64,000 bases of DNA from Acanthochromis polyacanthus (lineage: Eukaryota > Chordata > Actinopteri > Pomacentridae): positions 11,269,361-11,333,360 of the forward strand of contig NC_067120.1 of NCBI RefSeq assembly GCF_021347895.1, given 5' to 3'. The translations under genes were made by a program, and so were the position numbers. Shown one piece after another: positions 46,951 through 58,660 of the stretch (the stretch's first letter is position 1; each line of letters opens with the position of its first letter). The notes under the pieces are model-generated. The model was not told the origin of the DNA, searched no databases, and saw only the letters and a program-made list of their open reading frames with translations.

Positions 46951-49900
46951 AAGCTTGAGCTTAATCTGATAAACTGCCTTTCGGTCGTCTCCGATTTGTC
47001 GCTGATGCTGTGACTCAGATGCAGAATATCTCCATACAGAACTCTTGGTGTGTTTTTTGCCCTGCACATTGCAGCTGTATGTTGCTGCACATGCACTTCC
47101 CCGTCTCCATTCGTCATGTTGCCGTTCTTGTCCGGTATCTCCAGCATCTATGTCATGGTATCTAGATAGCTTCAGCATTTCTTTGGTACCACAGAAAAAC
47201 AAATATTCCAAATTTTGTCACAGACACGGCACCAGAGTATGAATTCTGGTCACATCCCTACTTCAAACACTGCTCTTGTGTTTGTCAGGGACTGAAACAA
47301 TTGTGCCATAGGTGTATCAAGTGATCCATGTCTTAACTGTACTGTGTTACAGGACCCTTATCACTCTGGATTTGGCTGCTATCTATCTTTCACACAGATC
47401 GATGATGGCAAGTGGTTTGATCACTAAGATATCTGCCCCACTGTCATTGACCTCTGGCTCCTGTGGCATTCCTTGGAGACCTTTGGCCGGTGGAAAAAAC
47501 ACTCACAGCCTGTTCAGGAAGGGCACAAAACCATCAGAGCATTTGAGAATACGCCACTAATATGTTTTCTTTGAGATATTGGCAACGGAAAACATTCCCA
47601 ACAGCAGAACACAAACAATAACTCAAGTTTCAAAAGGCTCCGACTGAACACATTTAACAGATTCGTATTTGGAGAAATAATTACAGTTGTCATTATCAGC
47701 ATAACGCAGACATCCAGCAAGCGGTAAATTCACAAGAACTTTAAGTCTTTAGTCTTCTTTTGAGCTAAACTTCAAATAGAATTTTCACAAAGAAACAGAA
47801 GATGGCTGGAGCAATAACTCTGTGTCTACAATAGAGCAAAGAGAAGCTGGGCAGGTTACAACAAGGTAACTATTGACTGGGCAGATGCAGCCATTATAAG
47901 TTAACAAAGACAACCACCTGATAAACTGCAGAACACAGCAGTTGTAAGAACAGAGAGGGAAAATATGGGCCTGAACAGAGTAACATACATCAGCTCCTGT
48001 CGTACTCAAATGCTGTGAAATACTGAATAAATCTGTAATTGTATTCACTCGACAGAGACGAAAGAGCATTAGTTCAGCCACTGTGCCCTTTTCAGAGGAG
48101 CCTATACATCACATGATCTTTAGCACAGATGTCACAAGATCTTTGCCACTGCGGTTTCCTTCAAGGAGTGAGGGTCATGTTCTTAAGCATTCCAGTGTCG
48201 CTCTGCAAAACCAGAGAAGACATGTTTTCCTTTAGACTACAAAGATTCTGCAGCAGTCACAAGACAAGTCGAGTGAATTGCCCACCTTTTCACTGACACT
48301 TTACAAGTACAACTGAATCACAAATGAGCATTTTACTTGGATTTTGCACAGGAGGAAAGCGTATAAAATTTCAGCACAAATACTCAGATAAATGCTCGTC
48401 GCTAAATTAAGCTTCAATAAAATAGCCTAACCTCAATACACACCTAAAGAGATTAGGCAGAAGAATATCAATTAAATTTTGTTTTGCAAATATTCATGTA
48501 TAAAAGCAGCCAAAGGGAAGGAGACAGCTATTTACATAAGCTGGCAGCTGGTGCTCAGGGAACCCTCAGATTACACGTCTTTTTGATTATGCCAGTAACC
48601 CAATTTGGAACCATGTGCAAAACGGTGATGTCGAACCTGTTGTCTGCTGCTTCAAACTGGCATCTCATTTGACCTGCTGATGAGAAGTGCCACAGGCTGC
48701 GCGACTGCCACTGACCTGAACCACAAAATGCCAGCATCTACTGACCTACTTCTTGAGTCTGCTTACGCATCACTGGCACAGACACACCAGTTTACACCAC
48801 ACGTACAGTAAATACTTGGTATGCACCGTATCAGCCGCCACTGTCTGCCTTGTGAGGATTGTGCGCAATATCCATTAGTGGCATTTCGCTTATTGCTCGC
48901 TTGTTTTTAATAAATGATGGGATGTGCATTAATGATGTCTGCTCAGCTGATCTGATCACAAATGGGGAGAAGCAATAATTAAACCTCTGATCAAAAAAAA
49001 AACAACAAAGAAATGCCTATTGCTGTAAATATGAACAATTCTGCAAGTTTAAAAACAGTAAAACAGGCTCAGAATCCTAATGACCTGTGGATGTGCTGAC
49101 TCTTAATGCGATGATAAAAAGTCCAACAATTATGAATCAAGTGTGCAGCCAATTTAATCTAATCCTATGACAATCTTCAATTAAAAATGAGATCAACCTT
49201 ACCTCAGATCTGAAAGCACATTGGAAATGTGGTCAAGCGTTTGCTGATTCAAAAAAAATTGCCCATCTGCATTATAGCTTTCACGTATCGACTGCCTGCC
49301 ACATTCATCTATGCAGGAAAAATACGAGAAATTATGATCCCAGACTGACGCACTAGTGGAGGTGTGAGAATGGCGGCCAGCTTATACATCCACCACCCGC
49401 TCTATAGAATAAGCTCTGGAGGCAGGCCAGACCCTAAAAAGACTGTGATCACAGAGACAGCAGCGAAAGAAAACATAGGAGCGATCCGTTTCCCTAGTAA
49501 ACACTGAACACAAAGGCTGGGTCACAGCGACAGCATGGGGTGTGTTTTAGTTTCCACCTCCTACACACTCATGCATTAAATATGGTTCAACAATCACACT
49601 CTCCAGTGACTCTCAAAACCCTCACTTCCCACCGTCCAACTGAACATTTCCTGGGGAATTCCGACCAGGAATGTGTTCTTGATGATGGAGCAACTTCAAC
49701 AGCTGAGAGGAAAATCACTTTCGAATGAACTGCACGGAAATACAGTTGAGGCCTTGTCTTTAGAAATTGCTTGTGGCTCAAAATACTTACTTGAGAACGC
49801 ATGACCTTGTTATTGTTATTTATGCAACAGTGTAAGGATTGCATATTTCTCCCTAGGTTGTGGAATTTAAAGAAACACTAACTAAAATCACTCCATGACA

Positions 49901-50887
49901 GCATGCAGTGCATTGCAACAACACATTTGAGACATGTGATTCCAGTAAATTAGGCACTGAGCTTAAAGTGTGAACTAAAGTTGTTGTAGCAGATACTCCT
50001 AATGGCTTCCCATAATACACAATCACTGTGGTAATGGCCTCCTCACTAGCTGGCAATGAGTGGGAAAAGGCACTATTTAAAAAGTGCTTGGCTTTAATTA
50101 CCCCTGTGAAGCAAAATTGCTATATTTAATATTTCAAAAGCTTAGACAGGAGAAAGGTTGGAATTTACAACACTGATCTACAATATTTCACTACTTTTAT
50201 GTTTCTTAATTTCAAACTTTCAGGTTTCTTTTAGCAGTTTTACAAAATGGAAAACATTGATTCTATTATCTCGGATCTTGTGAATAGCATCTAGTGTTTA
50301 GTTGGAAGGAACAGTCGGTTGCCGCTGGCAGACGCATGCTGCATGTGAGCTTGTGACATTGGTGGTCCTGTGATCTAATTATATCTGTGCACTGCGTTGT
50401 GGGAAAGCGAGCAGAACTCATTGTAGAAGCTGTGACTATGAAGGTCTTACATTCTCTGTTAAACATGGGTAAGCAAAGGGCGCATATTGTGAGACAACAG
50501 GTGCACTGGACCACAACTGGGATTTAGCATTCAGTATTTCTTCCACAACATGAGATATCTAAAGGCACAATGTTGTTTACTCTCACTACTGCAGACCCTG
50601 TGGCCCTCTATAGACGCCAAAACAAACACGTATATGCACAGACAATGAGCAAATCTGTTATGGCTAGTCTACACATGGATGAATTAATCCTACAGAAAAT
50701 CCAGCTCAGTTTCATTATAAGAAAATGGTATTTATAATTTGTAAAGCCTTTCCAGCACTATGTAATCTGGAGATTATTCTCCTTTGGCACATTGTGCCAA
50801 TCTGCCATTCAACAACCCCATTTTACACGCAGTATGAGGGAAGAATGAGTTCCTGTTGCCTCGCCTTTTTGAAAAAATATGCTCATA
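46951..50887 (-). other. tln2 first intron, 47.0-50.9 kb
   Basis: No exon, RNA gene or repeat recognised. GAGAATGGCGGCC at 49367-49379 resembles a YY1 site, but nothing else supports a promoter there. Confidence 0.5.
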
Positions 50888-51395
50888 GAGTGATCAGCCA
50901 CAACATTAAAACCACTGACAGGGGGAGGCGAGCAACACTGATCATCCCTCTACAACGGTAAAATCTTACAATCAGTGCATTCATGTGGATGTTGTTTTGA
51001 CACACCCATCCTAAGCACTGTAGACCAAGCACACCTTCCCCCTATGGCAACACCAATACCCAACAGCACCCGGTAGGACAACAGGCTCTGTCACACCCCA
51101 AGAACTGCTTAGAAATGGCTCCAGGAAAATGACAAAGAGGTCAAGGTGTGGATCAGGCTCCAAACTCCCCAGGTACCAAGCTGAGTGAGCATTCACAGGA
51201 TGCGCTGGACCAAGCTTAATCCACAGAGGCCTCACCCTATTACCCATAAGAACCCAAAGGATCTGCTGCCAACATCCTATCGCCAAACACCACGGGGCAC
51301 CGCCATAGGTCCTGTGTCCATGTCCTGATGGGTCAGAGCTGTTTTGTCAGCACGGAGGAAGGTACAACACAATGTGAGAACGCTGTAGCTGACCA
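50888..51395 (+). mobile_element. decayed Tc1-like element, family B copy 3
   Basis: Starts TGATCAGCCACAACATTAAA and ends near GCTGTAGCTGACCA, with TA outside. The 3' half keeps transposase-like coding order: a CCTATGGCAACACC segment, the GACAAAGAGGTCAAGGTGTG segment, then AAGGATCTGCTGCCAACATC and GGGTCAGAGCTGTTTTGTCA. Inactive, with stops and deletions. Confidence 0.75.
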
Positions 51396-51397
51396 TA

Positions 51398-53029
51398 GTT
51401 TACCGCAGATCAAAATACACAACTTAAAAATAAAACTTAAAATTACAAACATGACCAAGCACTCAACTATTTAATAATACAGACGACTAATAAAGCATTT
51501 CAGACATAAAATATGTTGGCATTAAGATTAAGAGTCAACATCTCTAACAAACTGCATGGGCTTTTCTATTAAGGTACACCATCTGATTGATTCTTTTATT
51601 GATCACAACTGAAGCAGATTTCAGCATCAAAACCTCCAGCTGTCAACATCCAACCTATTTCAAGCCCGTTGAAACACTGTTTTCAAAAGCTGCTTTACAA
51701 ATAAAATTATCATTATTGTCAGCATTGTTTAGTTTCAGGACACTGCATGCACACTTATCAGAAAGAACAAACGTGTCAAACCACCAGGCAGGCAATTATA
51801 TGGAACTTTACGTTAGAAACTTCAAAGACAAACCAAAATATCCTGTGTAGAAGTGAACCAAAGTCAGCGAGCAACATAAAACATCCTGAAAAATGCAAGA
51901 ATGTTTGCATTAGTGGGGCTTTAAGTATGCTACAGAAGAACTCACAGATCACTTCTTATTGGAAATGTGTGGCTGGTGGATGCTTTTATCCCACACTCCC
52001 TTGGTGCCTTACACTACCACTAGGGAGTGAGGGCATTTTTAGGATGGGTACTCCCAGTTGGAGTCGATCCCCTAACATGTCAGCGATGCCTTATTGTATG
52101 AAACTATCCAGAATCACGGCTGTCCGCATCACGCTAAGGCAGCTTGACCTTTGCGGTTGCATCACTCGGGTAAAACACGTCAGTTTGAAACCCCCTCTGC
52201 ATGAGTTTCCTTGAACATGCTCAGCTGATATATGCTCTAAAGGTTCTTGGGGGGGGTGGCACAGTTCCTCTGTAAGTCAAAAGAGGCTGATGCGCAGCAT
52301 AATGTGGTTGGCTGTAGTGAGTCAGCCCAATGCATTTGTTCCACAAACTAATGCACTGTATGGTAAACCTTTTATGGAAAGATATGTCAGGCTTTCACTC
52401 TCTGGCCTCTTCACCCACAGCCGCTGAGCTGAAGCAACATTTACTGCCCTGTGCTGGTGTGAAACAACCACATGTCACAGCTCAGAAAATATCTCTTCAC
52501 AGAACACCAGCATCTGTGTGGGGCAGCAGGGCTTCCTAGTGGTTACATCCCCTTCAGTGAGAGGATACCCGGCCTCCCTGCTGGCATCCTGAAGGTGAAG
52601 GTGCACTCTGACCTCTGCAGGAATGCAGGTGTTGGGCAATAAAAAATAAAGAATGATCAGATCCCTGGGGCAAAGCGCAACCAAGCAATCTCAACATACT
52701 GACCACATTTTTTGTTGGCCTACAATAAATCATCAGTGGTTACATCCCCTGCATGCGCACGACACTCTCACACCCTCAATGTCAGCTTTGATGTTGAGCC
52801 CATCCAGATAACATTCAGGTCAAGTCCAAGTTACTGTACAGCACATTTCTTTGCAGAGCTGCAAGGATGCTAGAGCTGGGAAGCATTAGTTGGCTAATTT
52901 AACCTACTTCTGAACACGAAATTTCGGCGAGCCCAAATATCTAACATGCAGCAAACAAGTAGGTCAATCAAACATCCATCATTTTCCTCCTTTTTTCTAA
53001 CCTCTCATCTGTCAATGTCAAGAGCAGTC
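51398..53029 (-). other. far end of tln2 first intron
   Basis: No recognised gene or repeat. A run of G occurs at 52250-52256. CpG frequency rises only after about 53030. Confidence 0.5.
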
Positions 53030-53341
53030 GGTCCAATATTACGCGCAGATCTGACAGGTTTGGCAATGACGCGCCGAATGGAGCGAATCGACTGATGTCA
53101 AAATCCAAAAAGGAAGAAGCAAGGAGATGGCAGAGTGGGGAAAACATCCCACTAATCATGTGAAAAGGTCGTCTGCAGACAGTTAATGTGAAATGTTGTC
53201 AGCGCTTCTGCTGAGCCAACATCGTGCGGTCCGCCTCCCTGTAGTGAGACCTTTTTGGAGAGGAACAGCACCTTGAACAAGAAGGTTTGAAAGGGATAAG
53301 AGGAGAGGAGGAGGGCGGAGGGGGAAAAAAACAGATCCTAC

Positions 53342-53520
53342 CTGATGTCTCTCACTCCTTAACGCATGCGAGCTGGCTTGGATGTAGGCGAGGCGACACA
53401 CACCGCAAGCGGGTCAGCTCAGCCTGCCTGCCTGCCTGCCTCCTCCACGGCGTCAAGCCCCTCCTCGTTTATCGTACAGTGGAGAGAGATGGAGGTGGGG
53501 GGAAAGAGAGGAGAGAGAAA
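53342..53520 (-). other. tln2: candidate non-coding exon 1 of tln2
   Basis: On the minus strand the CpG-rich block contains ACATCAG|GTAGGATC, a good donor with the exon ending at 53342. The first coding exon begins with an acceptor, so a 5' UTR exon is required and this is the best-supported place in the window. The upstream edge is arbitrary. An alternative first exon elsewhere or outside the window is possible. Confidence 0.35.
53423..53440. repeat. (CCTG)n short repeat
   Basis: Four to five tandem CCTG units in the candidate promoter region. Confidence 0.85.
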
Positions 53521-53730
53521 AAAACCGACCACATATCTATGCGCCGCAAAAAGGAAGAGGCGTCACACTCTCCTGTAGTGTCTGATTTTTTTTTTTTTTT
53601 TGTAAAGCATGTAGCCAGAGATAAATGGACACAGATTTAAATTATCAAGTGTGATCCTGCTGATTCAAGCAGGAAACCAGCCTGACAATCACGTACACTG
53701 ATGCGCGCGTAAAGATGAAACCACGAAGGA

Positions 53731-56149
53731 TTTCATTGACCGACGTGCTCTTATTTTGAAAATCCCTCGAATTTTGTGCAGTGAAGTGCACCTGCCTGTC
53801 AGAAGACCAACCATCAGCAGACACACTGCTGTGAATGATCTCACACAGGATCACTGACATGCAGAACGGTGTTCAAAGTGTGTACATTTTAAGATAACAC
53901 GACGTTTTTGCATTACATCCCAAATAAATGCCTTCTGGAGAGATTTTTTTTTAAGGAATATTTGGTTGTTAGGGAGCTTTTCTTTGCAAACTGAGTGATG
54001 AATCCATATAACGTGCACTTTAAGAGTTAATTCTGATAGGATTTGTAGATTTGCAATAGAATAATTACAGTATATTTTATATATCAGTGAGATAACACCT
54101 CCCTCTCAGTGGGTGCACTTTTGTTTTTAAACATATACCGCCCCCCAATGGAGATTTGGAGGCACTCAAGCTCAGGATGCTCAAATACTTGGAGAGTTGT
54201 CAGCATTCACTAAGAACATATGGATATATTAATCATGTTCCAGACTTAACAGAGAGTGATTATGTGTTTACATTTTGGCTTCACTAACAATTTTCTTCTA
54301 TTATTATATAAATTACGGTTGATGACAACAAGACAGATGTGAACTTATAATCTTTTCTTTCTCCTGCCAATTACAAATAATCTTATAATAAATAAAGCTA
54401 TATTCATGCTTGGAAGTAGGCATGTCTGTCACTTCAGATAATATTACCAGGACATACTTTTCTTTCTGCTTTTGTTAATTACAGGTGTATAATTTACGTC
54501 AAATTTATAATATTCTTAATGCTCACAGGTCATTTAGGGTACAGAAGGTTTGTATTACATGCTCAAATTACTGATGTGGCCTGAACGTTTTGGAAAACAT
54601 TTCTGAGAAGTACCTCATTTAGGAAGCCTTCTTAGTACATTGTTAGCACTGACTTCACTCTATCATTTAATGCCTGGTAACACACAGTAACTAAGTTACT
54701 CCACTTGAACCTTGTCCTGTGCAGAGTGGGGCTTTTATCTTTTGGCATCATCTCATTTTTAATTAAAGCCAGTTTACAAACGTGTCCAAAAACAACCTCG
54801 TGAAACCCTAGTAGGAGCAGATCATAAAAACAGGCAGAACCAACAGATTTGTTATTGTCATGCATTTAAGTGTATATTTAATGTTTTAATAGTTATTTTT
54901 TTTTAATTTACAAAGTTGCAGCTTTAGTGCAGGCACAACAGAATTACACCTCTATGTCAAGCAGGAATTATTCATAATACAGCTGCTTCATGTTCCACCA
55001 CAAGAGGGTAGCACTAATGTAGCAGTAAAGGTTGAAGAGTAATATTCAGTATACAAGCTTTTATTGATCTATTTAATCCTGATGTTGACATTCAGAATCC
55101 AAACATGTGATTAAAGTATATTATGTTCAGCCCTATCAACTTTGTAGCTTGTTGGTATAGACAAACTGATAATTGATAAATGAATACACTCTGTGTGCAT
55201 TATGATTGAAATCAGTTGTTGTACTAATTCAGTTTCTGTTGTCCCAGACTGCTCAAATATATTTTGTCAATCAAGAAAATTCACGCGAAATCCCATAACC
55301 ACAGAATCCACGGAATATATTTCATCATTGAATTCCAAGGTCATATATTCTGTGTAACGGAAAACAATATCGCATATACAATCTATTTTTGGCATATTCA
55401 CATTTCACATTGACTTACAATTATTTCAATCGCTGCGGCTATAACTAGAACATTTCTAATCTCTGCACTGTCACAGATGATTTCCTTTATACAAATCCGG
55501 AGTCATGTTGTGCAGACACCCACTGTTCACTTCCACAAATACACCTTTAAATTTCAAGTAACCAAGTAAGGCAGAAAATGTACTGGGCTTAAGTATATCT
55601 ATTTGTATGTAATGAGGTCAAATGCATCCAGAATATTGGTGTCGTAATGATGCAGCACTGAGTCTTTTTTGCATCATTACATTACCTGGAGTGGAACAAG
55701 CAGATATAAATACCACCTAGTTCAGCCAACAGCACTGGGCACGGTTAATTCAATTCAAGGTCCGCAGTAGGAAGTCTATAACCACTGTTTATCTTTCTAG
55801 AATGAGACCTAACTGGCATGAATGAAAAGTTGTACTTGACCTAGTAAAAATACAAGAGGCCAGCTTTATGTTGCAAGATTTTATCTGTAGGAACTACGAT
55901 GTTATCAGAATATCTTGTTTATATTCAAAGAACAAGGTCAAACACATCATCCAGTTTAAATAAATGGAAAACCAAACACTTAAAGTTGCAAGTCTGCCAA
56001 CTGTTTGAAAAGAGTTGCACACGTTCAAAGTAGTACGCTTATCTTGCTAAACAGTAATGTAGGTGCAACAGGAGCACTGAGCTCTGTTGTGCTTTGGATA
56101 TTTCCATGGGAACCAGAGAGGGAGGATCCAGTTTGAGCTGCACAGGAGG
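53731..56149. other. spacer between tln2 and c2cd4
   Basis: About 2.4 kb of AT-rich sequence, the space between two divergently transcribed genes. TATAAATA occurs at 55705-55712 and could be an upstream c2cd4 core promoter. No repeat is recognised. Confidence 0.5.
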
Positions 56150-56331
56150 CGTGTGTTAGATTTATTGGTTTTCTGCTTCATTTAAACTGCCTGCATCTCT
56201 CAAACAGCCACAGATTTGCTGAACCTCCATCTGCTGTCACAACTTCTCCATCTCACCACACCTTAGCCGGAGCTATCAGTCTATCCTGCCTGGGACAGCT
56301 TCGTGGATTATCCATATCTTCAGAATACAAG
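56150..56331 (+). other. c2cd4: c2cd4 non-coding exon 1 (5' edge uncertain)
   Basis: Ends with AATACAAG|GTGAGAA, a strong donor at 56331. It is followed by an intron of about 134 bases with a T-rich end (TTTTTATTTTTACAG) just before the coding exon. The 5' edge is not visible; if the TATAAATA at 55705 is used, the exon would be about 0.6 kb. Confidence 0.6.
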
Positions 56332-56484
56332 GTGAGAAAAACCTCCAGGAAAAATTCATGTTTGTTGGTATTGTAAAAGAGTTTTCTTTTCTAGAGTGTT
56401 TGTGAATGTGTTTGATTTTTTTTTTTTTAATGAAACAGTTCAAATATTGTTTTTTATTTTTACAGACTTTACAGATTTCTACCC

Positions 56485-57837
56485 ATGTGGGTGGTGGAGA
56501 AGATCCGTGTGTCAGTGGAGAGATCTAACCTGCCTATCCCGTCAGCAGAGCTCAGCTTTAAAATTGGCGACATCATGTTAGGAGAAAAAGCTGACAAACC
56601 CAAGAGGATTTCTCTCTGTCCTAACATCATCACCCCCAACAACATCCCAGAGTTCTGCATCCCCCCAACAATCCTGTCCCTGCAGGAGATGAAGAATACG
56701 GAGCAGAGCCGAATGTCTCGCATTGTCAAAGTGTCTCCCTGTGGCCGGGCCAGCCCTGAAACAGAGGTGACATTTCATGAGCCACTCAACCCGCATATCA
56801 TTCAGGTGGAAAGTGTGGATGAGAGCCCCTATGACGGCGGCAGTGATGAGGAAACCACCAATGCAGATCCCCATAGCCAGGCCGCATTATCTCTCCCACA
56901 CTTGGCCAAAGCTCAGACCAGTTATGGCTTTTGTACCTTACTAGAGAGCCCCCACACCCGGAGGAAGGAGTCCATTTTCCATTCTGATCCCGGCTCCTCT
57001 CCCCTGCTGCTGCCCAGGAGTCGGTCCAGCATGTGCTCCAAAGTTTCCCCCTCCACCTCGCCCTCCTCCTCTCCTTCTTCATTCAGCCTCAACAGCCTGA
57101 CCTCTAGGCTTTCCCCGAGAGGCTACACCCTGAACTGGCAGGCCACCCTGGACAGCGATACAACTTCCTCCACTGAATCCTCTCCTTTCAGCTCACCGCT
57201 GCTAACCAGGTGCCCTGCCAAGTCTTCCCTCTTCAAAGCACTGAGCCATGAACTGCTATTGTCAAGGAACATGAGGAAGGCAATGGTGTCCAGGAACAAT
57301 TCCCTGTCCACAGATGAAGGCAGCTCCACAGACAACAGCCCCAATGTCATGAGGAGGGCATCAGAAGGGTTAGCTGAAGGGCTGCCCAGCAGTTACAGCC
57401 TTGCGCCGCCCAACATCTTCCCCATGGACTTGACTCTGCACAAAGAGAGGGTAATGAAGGAGAGAATGGTGCCCATAGGAAAAGATGGCAGTCTGAGACT
57501 CTCAGCAGAGTACTGTCTGGACAACCAAAGACTGAGGATTCGACTTATCAGTGCGGAGGGCCTCTATCCTCTTTCTGTAGACCCCAAGATTATCAACTGC
57601 AGCATCAGCCTCTCTCTGGTTCCTGGAAAAGTCCAGAAGCAACGCAGCACAGTAATCAGAAAGAGCCGTAATCCAATCTTCAACGAGGATTTCTTCTTTG
57701 ATGGTATCTCCGAGGATGACCTCAGCCAGCGCTCCCTTCGCTTTAAAGTGGTGAACAAAATGTCCACCCTGAAAAGAGACTATCTGCTTGGTGATTGTGA
57801 TTTGCCCCTTTCAAGCATTGTAACACTATCAACTTAA
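56485..57837 (+). CDS. c2cd4: C2 calcium-dependent domain-containing protein 4 (C2CD4A/B type), 450 aa
   Basis: A single uninterrupted coding exon of 450 codons from the ATG at 56485 to TAA at 57835-57837. It starts MWVVEKIRVSVE and has the family's NIITPNNIPEFCIPPTILSL motif at about residues 47-66. An acidic segment (about 110-125) and a long Ser/Pro-rich, probably disordered middle (about 165-330) follow. The C2 domain spans about 334-450, with SLSLVPGKVQKQRS, KSRNPIFNEDFFF (393-405) and LRFKVVNK, ending at LLGDCDLPLSS. Mammalian C2CD4A/B are cytokine-induced, mostly nuclear proteins of endothelium and pancreatic islets, in a type 2 diabetes risk locus next to TLN2. At 450 residues this is longer than human A/B (about 365). 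A versus B cannot be resolved, and C2CD4C is less likely given the neighbour. Calcium binding is not asserted. Confidence 0.93.
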   Translation: MWVVEKIRVSVERSNLPIPSAELSFKIGDIMLGEKADKPKRISLCPNIITPNNIPEFCIPPTILSLQEMKNTEQSRMSRIVKVSPCGRASPETEVTFHEPLNPHIIQVESVDESPYDGGSDEETTNADPHSQAALSLPHLAKAQTSYGFCTLLESPHTRRKESIFHSDPGSSPLLLPRSRSSMCSKVSPSTSPSSSPSSFSLNSLTSRLSPRGYTLNWQATLDSDTTSSTESSPFSSPLLTRCPAKSSLFKALSHELLLSRNMRKAMVSRNNSLSTDEGSSTDNSPNVMRRASEGLAEGLPSSYSLAPPNIFPMDLTLHKERVMKERMVPIGKDGSLRLSAEYCLDNQRLRIRLISAEGLYPLSVDPKIINCSISLSLVPGKVQKQRSTVIRKSRNPIFNEDFFFDGISEDDLSQRSLRFKVVNKMSTLKRDYLLGDCDLPLSSIVTLST

Positions 57838-58660
57838 ATACTTCTTGAACTATTTATTTATGTAATGAATTATTTATTTTCATTTTTTATTGTAAAACAA
57901 GATTTTATATAAAAATATGGAAATTACTGAGGCTATTTGTCTTGAATGCATTTCAAAATAAGATGATGTTTTCATTTTAATATGCTGTGCAGCCTTTTAG
58001 AGACATTCCCCATTTTTTCTCCTTTATTTTCAGAATTAAAGTCTTAGAATAAGGTTAATTTCCTAAAAGTGGTTAAACCCTCAAGTTAGATTTTAAAATA
58101 CAGAAATTAAATAATCCTTCACAGCCTTTCATTCCTTTGTTTGTTTGTTAATGTAGCTGCACCATCAGCTGGTGTGAAACAGCCACCATCTCATGTTTCT
58201 TCTAAGCCTGTTGTTTTTTTTCCTGACCTTTCCAGTGATTAAAAATATCACCAGAAACCAGAAACCTTAGAGGGGAGTTTTTGTGGTCGAGTATGCATAA
58301 TTTTAATCAGTGCTCAAAAGAAGCTTTGTTTTTATTTTTAAACTATGATACAGAACATGTACTGTCATGTTTAATGAAAATCAACTGAGGTTACATATAT
58401 TTACTCTCATTTCCCTGCTCAAACTAGTTTTTCATTAAATATGACAATTAGGTAGGTAATATTTATGAGGAAAATCTGCTTTGAATTTGACTGTAATATT
58501 AAAAGATTCTTTCCTTTTTGATAGTCATCCATGTACATAAAAAGGCTGTTTAATCGCATGCAAAATATTTGATCTTAATTTATGATAATGATATGTTACC
58601 CAGCACTCAATATACTCTAGAGTTGGAATGTAAGCAGCAAATAGCTAAATAATAAAAAAA
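57838..58660 (+). other. c2cd4: c2cd4 3' UTR with AU-rich elements
   Basis: Immediately after the stop are TATTTATTTA (57851-57860) and the nonamer TTATTTATT (57870-57878), AU-rich elements that normally destabilise inducible mRNAs. Poly(A) signals are ATTAAA at 58035-58040 and AATAAA at 58651-58656, so the transcript end is probably near 58.06 or 58.67 kb. Confidence 0.6.

Larger units (their letters stand above)
53030..53730 (-). promoter_or_regulatory. CpG-rich block, candidate tln2 promoter
   Basis: CpG dinucleotides are concentrated here (for example TTACGCGCAG, GACGCGCCGAATGG, ATGCGCCGC, GATGCGCGCG) in an otherwise AT-rich, CpG-poor window. The block has no TATA-like sequence and includes a CCTG repeat and GA-rich stretches. 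It lies upstream of tln2 on its strand and contains a strong minus-strand donor. The promoter role is inferred. Confidence 0.5.

Noticed and set aside
51747..52214. 155-codon plus-strand open frame
   Set aside because: No recognisable domain, no codon bias, no splice or promoter context; chance length in AT-rich DNA.
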